A DNA stretch of 64,000 nt from Mycobacterium sp. (GTDB lineage: Bacteria > Actinomycetota > Actinomycetes > Mycobacteriales > Mycobacteriaceae), in the NCBI GenBank assembly GCA_016197405.1, contig JACPVR010000012.1:1-64000 (forward strand). Reading direction: 5' to 3'. The translations under genes were made by a program, and so were the position numbers. The notes under the pieces are model-generated. The model was not told the origin of the DNA. It was given only the letters and a program-made list of their open reading frames with translations, and ran no database searches. Below are positions 9,001 through 17,203 of the stretch, piece by piece. Position 1 is the stretch's first letter. The number at the start of each line of letters is the position of its first letter.

Positions 9001-10227
9001 ATGGACTTCGCGATGTCGGCAAAAGCGCAGGATTACCACAAGCGGCTCACCGATTTCATGGTCGAGCACGTCTTACCGGCCGAGGAGTCCTACGACGCCT
9101 ACCGCGCCGAGGTCGGACCACGCGATTTCACCGTTCCCCCCGTCGTCGAGGAACTCAAGAAGCTGGCCAAGAAACAGGGACTGTGGAACCTGTTCCTACC
9201 CGCGGAGTCGGGCCTGACCAACCTGGAGTACTCACCGCTGGCCGAGCTGACCGGGTGGAGCACCGAGATCGCACCGGAGGCGATCAACTGCGCGGCACCC
9301 GACACCGGCAACATGGAGACGCTGCACCTGTTCGCGACCGAACAGCAGCGCAAGCAGTGGCTGGAACCACTGCTGGCCGGGGAGATCCGCTCGGCGTTCT
9401 CGATGACCGAGCCCGCGGTGGCCTCCAGCGACGCCCGCAACATCCAGACCTCGATCGTGCGCGACGGTGACGACTACATCATCAACGGGCACAAGTGGTG
9501 GACCTCGGGCGCCAACGATCCCCGCTGCAAGATCCTCATCGTGATGGGCCGCACCAACCCCGACGCCGCCAGCCATCAGCAGCAGTCGATGGTGCTGGTG
9601 CCCATCGATACCCCCGGGGTCACGGTCGTGCGCTCCACATCGGTCTTCGGCTGGCAGGACCAGCACGGCCACGCCGAGATCGTCTTCGACAACGTCCGGG
9701 TTCCCACCTCCAACCTCCTCGGCGAGGAAGGCGGCGGTTTCGCCATCGCCCAGGCCCGGCTCGGCCCGGGCCGGATCCACCACTGCATGCGCGCCATCGG
9801 CGTGGCAGAGCGGGCGCTTGCGCTCATGGTCGACCGGGTGCAGACCCGGATCGCCTTCGGCAAGCCGCTCGCCGAGCAGGGCATGGTGCAGAACGCTATT
9901 GCGCTGTCCCGCAACGAGATCGATCAGGCCCGGCTGCTCTGCGAGAAGGCCGCGTGGACCATCGACCAGCTCGGCAACCGCGCCGCGCACGGCCTGGTGT
10001 CGCAGATCAAGGCCGTCGCGCCGCTGATGTCGTGCACGGTGATCGACCGCGCCATCCAGGTGCACGGCGCCGCAGGCGTCAGCGATGACACCGTGCTGGC
10101 CCGGATGTACGGCTGGCAGCGCGCCATGCGGATCTTCGACGGTCCCGACGAGGTGCACCTGCGCACCATCGCCCGTACCGAACTCGGCAGGGAGAAAACC
10201 CCGCTCGCCGCTGCGGTTTCTTCATGA
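9001..10227 (+). CDS. fadE2: Acyl-CoA dehydrogenase (FadE2-like)
   Basis: A 408-residue acyl-CoA dehydrogenase of the long ACAD11-like branch, oxidising an acyl-CoA to the 2-enoyl-CoA with FAD. Seen: the FAD-contact stretch AFSMTEPAVASSD, the WWTSGA loop, GPGRIHHCMRAIG, and near the C-terminus QVHGAAGVSDD and IFDGPDEVHLRTIAR, typical for the family. It pairs with ptpB through an ATGA overlap; in M. tuberculosis fadE2 and ptpB are also adjacent and lie beside the pnt genes (from memory), which supports the symbol. The physiological substrate is not known. Confidence 0.88.
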   Translation: MDFAMSAKAQDYHKRLTDFMVEHVLPAEESYDAYRAEVGPRDFTVPPVVEELKKLAKKQGLWNLFLPAESGLTNLEYSPLAELTGWSTEIAPEAINCAAPDTGNMETLHLFATEQQRKQWLEPLLAGEIRSAFSMTEPAVASSDARNIQTSIVRDGDDYIINGHKWWTSGANDPRCKILIVMGRTNPDAASHQQQSMVLVPIDTPGVTVVRSTSVFGWQDQHGHAEIVFDNVRVPTSNLLGEEGGGFAIAQARLGPGRIHHCMRAIGVAERALALMVDRVQTRIAFGKPLAEQGMVQNAIALSRNEIDQARLLCEKAAWTIDQLGNRAAHGLVSQIKAVAPLMSCTVIDRAIQVHGAAGVSDDTVLARMYGWQRAMRIFDGPDEVHLRTIARTELGREKTPLAAAVSS

Positions 10228-11039
10228 CCGACCCCGCCAGCCGGCTGTCGGGATCCTGGAATTTCCGGGATGTCGCCGACTCGACGTCCGGTGCGGTCGT
10301 TCCGGGGCGACTGTTCCGTGCCGGTGAGTTGACCAAACTCGACGACACCGGGGTCGCACAGTTGCGTGATCTGCGGGTCACCGACGTCGCCGATCTGCGT
10401 TCTCCGCGCGAGGTGGCGCGGCACGGTTCCGATCTGGTGCCCGACGGCGTCGATGTCCACCTGCTGCCGTTCCTGGACGTGGTCGCCGCCGTCGACGGCG
10501 ATGCCCCGCACGAACATGCCTTCCAGCGCCTGCTGACCGAGGATCCCGACCAATCGATGATCGAAGCCGGACGGCGCTACATGGCCGACGAGTACCGGCG
10601 GTTCGCGCAGGCCCCCGGCGCCCGGCGGGCGATCCAGCGGATGGTCGTGCTGCTCGGCGACGGCGGCACGGTGCTGACGCACTGCTTCGCCGGCAAGGAC
10701 CGGACCGGCTTCGGAGTCGCGGTGATCCTGGAGGCCGCCGGCGTCGACCGGGACACCATCTACGCCGACTACCTGCACAGCAATTCCGCCGTCCCGCAGC
10801 TGCGCGCCCAGATTCTCGACACCATCCGGCAGCGTTTCGAGAACGGCGAACTTCCGGTCGAGGCAGAGAAATTCGCCGAGGAGCGGCTGTCGGAGGACGT
10901 GCTCGGCGTGCGCGCGGAGTATCTGGACGCCGCGTTGGCGACCGTGGCCGACGATTACGGCTCGGTAGCCGGCTACCTGCGGGCCGCCGAGGTCACCGAC
11001 GCCCAGATCGACAAGCTGCGAACCGCTCTGCGCGGGTGA
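10224..11039 (+). CDS. ptpB: Protein-tyrosine phosphatase PtpB-like
   Basis: A 271-residue phosphatase with the P-loop HCFAGKDRTG (catalytic Cys, general CX5R form as in the M. tuberculosis triple-specificity phosphatase PtpB). The N-terminal SGSWNFRDVAD and the RSPREVARHG region are also typical. The ATG overlaps the fadE2 stop (ATGA). In pathogens the homologue is secreted and acts on host phosphoinositides/phosphotyrosine; in this organism a role inside or outside the cell is unknown. No signal peptide is visible. It converges on a truncated gene on the other strand. Confidence 0.88.
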   Translation: MTDPASRLSGSWNFRDVADSTSGAVVPGRLFRAGELTKLDDTGVAQLRDLRVTDVADLRSPREVARHGSDLVPDGVDVHLLPFLDVVAAVDGDAPHEHAFQRLLTEDPDQSMIEAGRRYMADEYRRFAQAPGARRAIQRMVVLLGDGGTVLTHCFAGKDRTGFGVAVILEAAGVDRDTIYADYLHSNSAVPQLRAQILDTIRQRFENGELPVEAEKFAEERLSEDVLGVRAEYLDAALATVADDYGSVAGYLRAAEVTDAQIDKLRTALRG

Positions 11040-11052
11040 TTTGGGCGTGTTT

Positions 11053-11078
11053 TGCCCCCCTCCCCGGGGCCAAAAACC
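11053..11078. terminator. Imperfect hairpin between ptpB and the DUF456 remnant
   Basis: TTTTG-CCCC at the left and GGGG-C-CAAAA at the right form an interrupted stem around a C-rich loop, just beyond the ptpB stop. It resembles a bidirectional terminator between convergent genes, and its homopolymer-rich composition marks the junction where the opposite-strand gene loses its 3' end. Confidence 0.4.
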
Positions 11079-11099
11079 CCCCAAACCCACAGAAGGCGA

Positions 11100-11393
11100 C
11101 GGCACCACGAAGAACCCGATGACGCCGAGTAGCGCGCCAGCGAACAGACTGAGCCTGCCGACATCGGCGGCCCGCATCCGTTTGACCGGCCAGGTGTACT
11201 TGATGACCGCGGCGGCCAGGAACAGCACACCGGCGATACCCAGCGTCACCCAGCCGACGGTGGTGCGTTCGATGATCGCCCACACCGCGATGGCACCGAA
11301 TACCAGCAGTCCGCCCGGCAGGATCGGCACGATGATCCCGGCCAGACCGACAGCTATCGCCAGGGCGACCAGAACCAAGCCGCCGGTACTCAT
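11100..11393 (-). pseudogene. Truncated DUF456 membrane protein gene
   Basis: The first 98 codons encode the start of a DUF456-type small membrane protein (GIIVPILPGGLLVFGAIAVW, then a second and third hydrophobic segment ending GALLGVIGFFVVP). After that the frame runs into a low-complexity C/G-rich stretch and then antisense of ptpB, so the final ~60 residues and last helices of a normal ~160-residue family member are missing. The start ATG overlaps the stop of the quinone oxidoreductase gene (ATGA), so it was the last gene of that operon. I read it as a 3' deletion; a fusion ORF continuing through ptpB antisense is not plausible. Confidence 0.6.
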
Positions 11394-12358
11394 CAGGGTT
11401 CGAGTACGACCTTGCCGAATACTCCGCCGTCGTCCAACGACTGCAGTGCGGCCTGCGCTTCCGAGAGCGGGTAGCGCTGCGCGGGAGGCGGTTTCAGGCC
11501 CGCGGTGACCAATGTGGCCAGCCCGTCGGCGAAGACCGCTGCCGAGGCCGGATCCCGGTTGATGTACTCACCGTAGGCCACACCGAGCACACCGATATTG
11601 CGCAGCAACAGCCGGTTGACCTTCACGGTCGGGATACCGCCGGCGGCGAAACCGATCACCAGCAGCCTGCCGTCGGTGGCCAGGGTGCGGATCGCGTCGT
11701 CGAACGCCGCGCCTCCGACCGGGTCGACGACGATGTCCACACCGCGGCCGCCGGTGGCATCGCGCACCGCCTGCGCCCAGCCCTCGGTCAGCGGGATCAC
11801 AGCATCAGGTCCCAGCGACGAGACGAAATCCGTTGCGCTCTCGCGATGCACGGCGGCAATCACCTTGGCGCCCATGGCCTTGGCGATCTGGATCGCGGCG
11901 GTGCCCACGCCACCTGCCGAACCGAGCACCAGCACCGTCTCCCCCGGCCGCAACGCGGCACGACGCTCGTAGGCGAAGTACATCGTGTTGTAGTTGACCA
12001 ACAGCGAAACCGCTTCGGCGTCATCGAGTTCGGCCGGGCTGCGACGCACCGCGGCAACCGGCACCGCGACCTGCTCGGCGTAGCCACCCAGCAGCGTCGA
12101 TGCCGACACCCGGTCACCGGCGGTGAAACCGGAACCGGCGGGCGCGGTCGTCACCACGCCGGCGATCTCCATGCCCGGGGTGAACGGCGGCGGCACCCGA
12201 AGCTGGTACTCACCCTTGGTCATCAGCAGATCCGGGAAGCACACTCCCGCGGCCCGCACTTCGACCACGACGGTTTCGTCACCTCCGGTGACGTCGGGCA
12301 CGTCTGCGTAGACGATGCCCGACGGTCCCGAGAGTTCTTTTACGACACAGGCTTTCAT
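11393..12358 (-). CDS. NADPH:quinone oxidoreductase-like (zinc-independent MDR)
   Basis: A 321-residue medium-chain dehydrogenase/reductase with an N-terminal GroES-like domain (GMEIAGVV, VGDRV-type GDRVSAST) and a Rossmann domain (VLGSAGGVGTAAIQIAKAMGA). Zinc-binding cysteines are lacking, as in quinone reductases/enoyl reductases. It corresponds by length and neighbours to M. tuberculosis Rv0149. It lies 18 bp after the SDR gene in a minus-strand operon ALDH / SDR / this gene / DUF456 remnant. Electron acceptor unknown. Confidence 0.88.
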   Translation of the reverse strand: MKACVVKELSGPSGIVYADVPDVTGGDETVVVEVRAAGVCFPDLLMTKGEYQLRVPPPFTPGMEIAGVVTTAPAGSGFTAGDRVSASTLLGGYAEQVAVPVAAVRRSPAELDDAEAVSLLVNYNTMYFAYERRAALRPGETVLVLGSAGGVGTAAIQIAKAMGAKVIAAVHRESATDFVSSLGPDAVIPLTEGWAQAVRDATGGRGVDIVVDPVGGAAFDDAIRTLATDGRLLVIGFAAGGIPTVKVNRLLLRNIGVLGVAYGEYINRDPASAAVFADGLATLVTAGLKPPPAQRYPLSEAQAALQSLDDGGVFGKVVLEP

Positions 12359-12376
12359 AGCTGAGATCGTTCGGTG

Positions 12377-13240
12377 TCAGCGGAGATTGAAATTCGCCTG
12401 CTTGGCCGCGGACAGGTCGTCGATCTCCGACCAGCGCTCGGCGATATCGTCGACACTGGGGGGCGCGGTGAAAGTGACACCCTCGTTCTGGAACAGCGCG
12501 GTGCGCTGCACCTTGCCGCCTCCGACGATGAAGATCGATCCGGTGTCGGGCACCTCTTCGGTGCACAGGTAGGCCACCACGGGCGCAACGAATTCCGGTG
12601 TCAGGTTCTTGAGCACCTCGGGCGGCAGGATGTCCTCGGTCATCCGGGTCGCCGCGATCGGGGCCAGCGCATTGGTCTTGATGTTGTACTTGGCGCCTTC
12701 CTGGGCCAGCGTGTTGATCAGGCCGACCAGGCCCAGCTTGGCGGCGCCGTAGTTGGCCTGCCCGAAGTTGCCGAAGAGACCGCTGGTCGATGTCGCCACC
12801 ACCACCCGGCCGAAGCTCTGCTCACGGAAGTGCGGCCAGGCGGCGCGCACCACGTTGTAGCCGCCGTAGAGATGGACCTTGAGCACCGAATCCCAGTTCT
12901 CGTAGGTCATCTTGTGGAACGTGCCGTCACGCAGGATGCCCGCGTTGCTCACCACGCCGTCGATCTTCCCGAACTCGTCGATGGCGGTCTTGATGATGTT
13001 CTCGGCGCCCTCGGGCTCGGCGACGCTGTCGTAGTTGGCCACCGCGCGGCCGCCGGCCTCCTTGATCTCGGCGACCACGTGATCGGCCATCGCCGAACCC
13101 GCGCCGGTGCCGTCCCGTGCTCCGCCGAGATCGTTGACGACGACGGATGCGCCCTCTTTCGCCAGCGTGAGGGCGTATTCACGACCAAGGCCACCACCGG
13201 CCCCGGTGACGACGACGACGCGATCCTGAACTCCGGGCAT
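12377..13240 (-). CDS. Short-chain dehydrogenase, hydroxyacyl-CoA dehydrogenase-like
   Basis: A 287-residue classical SDR. The cofactor motif TGAGGGLGREYA, the NAG (VVSNAGIL), a catalytic Ser region (VATSTSGLFG) and YxxxK as NYGAAKLGL are present. The extended TGAGGGLGREYAL form and the MTEDILPPEVL region resemble the dehydrogenase part of multifunctional beta-oxidation enzymes, so a 3-hydroxyacyl-CoA substrate is a reasonable inference. The ATG at 13240 is chosen because AGAGGAAA lies 5 bp upstream; the longer open frame to 13282 is unlikely. Homologue of Rv0148 by neighbours and length. Confidence 0.88.
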   Translation of the reverse strand: MPGVQDRVVVVTGAGGGLGREYALTLAKEGASVVVNDLGGARDGTGAGSAMADHVVAEIKEAGGRAVANYDSVAEPEGAENIIKTAIDEFGKIDGVVSNAGILRDGTFHKMTYENWDSVLKVHLYGGYNVVRAAWPHFREQSFGRVVVATSTSGLFGNFGQANYGAAKLGLVGLINTLAQEGAKYNIKTNALAPIAATRMTEDILPPEVLKNLTPEFVAPVVAYLCTEEVPDTGSIFIVGGGKVQRTALFQNEGVTFTAPPSVDDIAERWSEIDDLSAAKQANFNLR

Positions 13241-13301
13241 TGAGTTTCCTCTCCAAATCAAGGTGTCGATATGCGGTGTCACATGCTCAGCGGGGACGCC
13301 G

Positions 13302-14714
13302 TCAGAACAGCCGGCGGGCCAACTTCCACGCCTTCTCTGTATACGGGGGGTAGATGATGCTGGATAAATCGGGTCGGGTGGGCTTGGTCAGCACCGACTT
13401 ACCGTGGCTGAACTCCTCGAAGCCGAATCTGCCGTGATAGGCCCCGATCCCGGCCGGGCCCACACCGCCGAACGGCAGCTTGGCAGTGGAGAACTGGAAG
13501 AGCAGATGGTTGACCAGCATGCTGCCCGACGACACCTCCTTGACGACCCGCTCGCGGATGTCCTTGGCCTTGGTGAACAGGTAGGCCGCCAGCGGCTTGT
13601 TCCGGGAGTTGACGAAATCGATTGCCTCGTCGAGGGATCCGACGGTGACCACCGGCAGGATGGGGCCGAAGATCTCGTCGGTCATCAGCGGTTCGTCCAC
13701 ATCGGGGTCGACCACGACTGTCGGCTGGATCTTGTTCGCGGCGGCATCGGATCCGCCACCGACGGCGACGCTGCCCTTGGTCGCCGCCAGTGCGGACACC
13801 AGCCGGTTGAAATGCCGCTCGTTGACGATCGGCTTACCGGACGGATCACCGGCCTCGAAGGTCTCGACCGCGGCCCGCAGCTTGTCGACGAATTCGTCGC
13901 GGACCCTGGCGTCGACCAGTACGTAGTCCGGCGCGATGCAGATCTGGCCGGAGTTGATGAGCTTGGTCCATGCAATGCGCTTGGCGGCGACGTCGATATC
14001 GGCATCAGCGGCGACGATGACCGGGCTCTTACCACCGAGCTCGAGGATCACCGGCGTGAGATGTGCTGCGGCACTTTCGTATACCTTGCGACCGATTTCG
14101 GTGCCACCGGTGAAGCACAACTTGTCGAAACCCTGCGCGATCAGTTCCTGGCTCACCGAGCCGTCGCCTTCGATCACCACGATGGCGTCCCGGTCGAGGT
14201 AACGCGGCACCAGGTCGGCCATCAGTGCCGATGACGCCGGGGCCACCTCGGAGGGTTTGAGCACCACGGCATTACCCGCGGCGATCGCTCCGACCGCCGG
14301 GCCCAGCGTCAGCGCGAACGGGAAGTTCCATGCACCGATGATCAGCACCGTGCCGTAGGGCTCGTACTCGATCCATCCCCGACCGGGCAGCTGGGCGAAT
14401 TCGAGCCTGCGGTGCTTGCGCTTGGTCCATTTGCCGACGTTCTTGGCGGCGTCGCGGGCCTCACCTGCGGTGCTGGCGATATCGGCCAGCCACGCTTCGA
14501 ACGGTTTGCGACCCAGGTCGGCGGCCAGCGCCTCGGCGATCCTGGCCTCGTTGTCGACGAGCATCCGTTCCAGGGCATAGAGCTGCGTGCGCCGCCATTC
14601 CACCGGCCTGGTCCGCCCCGAGGCGAAGGTCTTGCGTACTCCGGCGACGATCGAGCTGACATCGGTCGGCGCCGCCACGGGCGCGGTCCTGACTTCGGTC
14701 GATTCTGCGGTCAT
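13302..14714 (-). CDS. Aldehyde dehydrogenase, class-3 type
   Basis: A 470-residue NAD(P)-dependent aldehyde dehydrogenase. The catalytic glutamate is in ILELGGKSPVIV and the nucleophilic cysteine in NSGQICIAPDYVLV; the GxGxxG-like loop is FTGGTEIGRKV. The short N-terminus and C-terminal GVGPAGIGAYHGRFGFEEFSH (split over the conserved YHG) match class-3 fatty aldehyde dehydrogenases. The start at 14714 has GGAAGGAT upstream; the open frame further upstream to 15038 overlaps the methyltransferase and is not coding. It leads the operon with the SDR and quinone oxidoreductase and corresponds to Rv0147. Confidence 0.92.
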   Translation of the reverse strand: MTAESTEVRTAPVAAPTDVSSIVAGVRKTFASGRTRPVEWRRTQLYALERMLVDNEARIAEALAADLGRKPFEAWLADIASTAGEARDAAKNVGKWTKRKHRRLEFAQLPGRGWIEYEPYGTVLIIGAWNFPFALTLGPAVGAIAAGNAVVLKPSEVAPASSALMADLVPRYLDRDAIVVIEGDGSVSQELIAQGFDKLCFTGGTEIGRKVYESAAAHLTPVILELGGKSPVIVAADADIDVAAKRIAWTKLINSGQICIAPDYVLVDARVRDEFVDKLRAAVETFEAGDPSGKPIVNERHFNRLVSALAATKGSVAVGGGSDAAANKIQPTVVVDPDVDEPLMTDEIFGPILPVVTVGSLDEAIDFVNSRNKPLAAYLFTKAKDIRERVVKEVSSGSMLVNHLLFQFSTAKLPFGGVGPAGIGAYHGRFGFEEFSHGKSVLTKPTRPDLSSIIYPPYTEKAWKLARRLF

Positions 14715-14765
14715 GGGGATATCCTTCCCGGCAATGCGGAGCTGTTCCGTCTGACCGAATAGTAG

Positions 14766-14781
14766 CCAACCACCTGGTTGG
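14766..14781. promoter_or_regulatory. Perfect inverted repeat, candidate operator of the ALDH operon
   Basis: CCAACCA-CC-TGGTTGG is a perfect 7-2-7 repeat 52 bp upstream of the aldehyde dehydrogenase ATG, in the gap after the methyltransferase gene. Its size and form suit a TetR-type dimer. A TetR gene lies two genes upstream on the same strand (15850-16506), a plausible but untested partner. Confidence 0.5.
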
Positions 14782-14817
14782 GGGACAGAGGCAGCAGCGC
14801 CGGCTACCGGTGCCGCA

Positions 14818-15801
<984 letters not shown>

Positions 15802-15849
15802 TCAGCCATGCTACCCAACAAGTTAGGCAGGCTATGCGCACCTGGCGGG

Positions 15850-16506
15850 CTACATCGCCTCCGCGGCAGGCCCGCCCGGGCGCGCCCATAGCCGGTTGGC
15901 GAGCAGCAACTTCAGCTGGGCGGTGATCCGCTCCAGACCGTCGTGCCCGCCGACGAATCCCGCGTAGAAGCCCATTCCCCACACCACCGCGAGCAGCATT
16001 TCGACGAGCGCTTCCACATCGGTGCCGGTGGCGAGCTCCCCGGAGCCGACCGCCTCGTTGACCGCCCAGGTCACGAACTGTCGCGACTCCTCGAGCGAAT
16101 CGTTTCCGCTGTCGCTGAGCTCGGGATGCCGCTGGGCCTCCATGATCGAGGTGACCAGGAATGCCGCCGACGACCCGTTGGCCGAATCGGCCGCCACCGC
16201 CGCGGCGATGAACGCCTCGAGGCGGTCTACCAACGTGGTCGCCGTGCGGGCCCGTTCGATCCCGGCGGAGACCACCTGCGCGTTGGTCTGCTGGACCACC
16301 TCGGTGTACAGCACGCGTTTGTTCGCAAAGTAGTGATTGATTGCCGGACGCGTGAGGTCCGACCGCAAGGCGATTGCTTGGAACGTTGCTGCGTCGTAGC
16401 CAAGTTCACTGAATACCTCACGAGCGGCACGCAGAATACGCTCGCGGGTATCGGCGGCCTTAGCTGCCGGCGGGCGACCCGGCCCTCGGCGAACTGTTTG
16501 AGACAC
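15850..16506 (-). CDS. TetR family regulator
   Basis: A 218-residue repressor-type protein with the N-terminal DNA-binding domain (RERILRAAREVFSELGYDAA ... LTRPAINHYFANKRVLY, residues ~20-68) and a variable helical ligand domain. It lies upstream of the methyltransferase and the aldehyde dehydrogenase operon on the same strand and diverges from a second TetR gene at 16640. A GCCCCTA-N3-TAGGGGC repeat lies 30 bp upstream of its start and may be its autoregulatory site. Ligand unknown. Confidence 0.88.
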   Translation of the reverse strand: MSQTVRRGPGRPPAAKAADTRERILRAAREVFSELGYDAATFQAIALRSDLTRPAINHYFANKRVLYTEVVQQTNAQVVSAGIERARTATTLVDRLEAFIAAAVAADSANGSSAAFLVTSIMEAQRHPELSDSGNDSLEESRQFVTWAVNEAVGSGELATGTDVEALVEMLLAVVWGMGFYAGFVGGHDGLERITAQLKLLLANRLWARPGGPAAEAM

Positions 16507-16535
16507 CTTGTGAGTGTGCCACAGAACGTGGTGAA

Positions 16536-16552
16536 GCCCCTAGAGTAGGGGC
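16536..16552. promoter_or_regulatory. Inverted repeat between two divergent TetR genes
   Basis: GCCCCTA-GAG-TAGGGGC, a perfect 7-3-7 repeat in the 130-bp space between the TetR genes at 15850-16506 and 16640-17203. It is a candidate operator for one or both. Confidence 0.45.
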
Positions 16553-16639
16553 AAATAGCAAATTTTCTTCCCTGTTGGGCCTTCATTTGCCAGGCCCCGC
16601 GGCACACGTCACAAACCGACGGAATTAGTGTGCGATGGC

Positions 16640-17203
16640 ATGGCGACCGTTGCGACCAGAGAGGCGTACTTCGAGACAGGTCTCGATGTACTCGCCGACC
16701 GCGGTTACGGCGGGCTGAAACTCGCCGAGGTCTGCCACCGGCTCGGCGTCACGACGGGATCGTTCTACCACTACTTCGAGAACTGGTCGGCCTACACCCG
16801 TGAGCTGGTCCAGCACTGGTTCACCGGCGCCACCCTGCAACGGGTGCAGCGACTCCGCGCCGAACCCGATCCACGCAAGCGCATCGACGGCATCATCGAC
16901 GTCGGGCTCTCGCTGCCGCACGGCGCCGAAGCCGCCATCCGGGCCTGGAGTTCGGTCGACCCGCAGGTCCGCGTCGCCCAGACCGAGGTCGACCGGTGGC
17001 GCTACGAGATTCTGCGGGACTCGGCGATGGAGCTGCTGCACGACGAACGCCAGGCGCAGCTCTTCGCCAACTGGGCCGTCTACCTGCTGGTCGGCTACGA
17101 ACAATCCACCCTGCCGCCCGACACCGAGGGGCTGGCCTGGATCACCAACCAGCTCCTGGAGGCACTCGATTCAGGCAGGTTCGCCTCCGTCCCACCGCAA
17201 TGA
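16640..17203 (+). CDS. TetR family regulator of the FUSC gene
   Basis: A 187-residue TetR-type regulator: helix-turn-helix around GLKLAEVCHRLGVTTGSFYHYF (residues ~25-46 split here by the recognition helix GVTTGSFYHYF). The ligand domain follows. The ATG at 16640 gives MATVATREAYFE; an in-frame GTG at 16628 with a nearby GGAA is an alternative. Its stop overlaps the ATG of the FUSC-family gene (ATGA), so the regulator and the transporter are one unit and the regulator probably controls it. Confidence 0.85.
   Translation: MATVATREAYFETGLDVLADRGYGGLKLAEVCHRLGVTTGSFYHYFENWSAYTRELVQHWFTGATLQRVQRLRAEPDPRKRIDGIIDVGLSLPHGAEAAIRAWSSVDPQVRVAQTEVDRWRYEILRDSAMELLHDERQAQLFANWAVYLLVGYEQSTLPPDTEGLAWITNQLLEALDSGRFASVPPQ

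Noticed and set aside
9924-11393. A 489-codon minus-strand frame that joins DUF456 to ptpB antisense
   Set aside because: Only the first 98 codons look like protein; the rest is antisense of ptpB and fadE2, so it was treated as a truncated gene.
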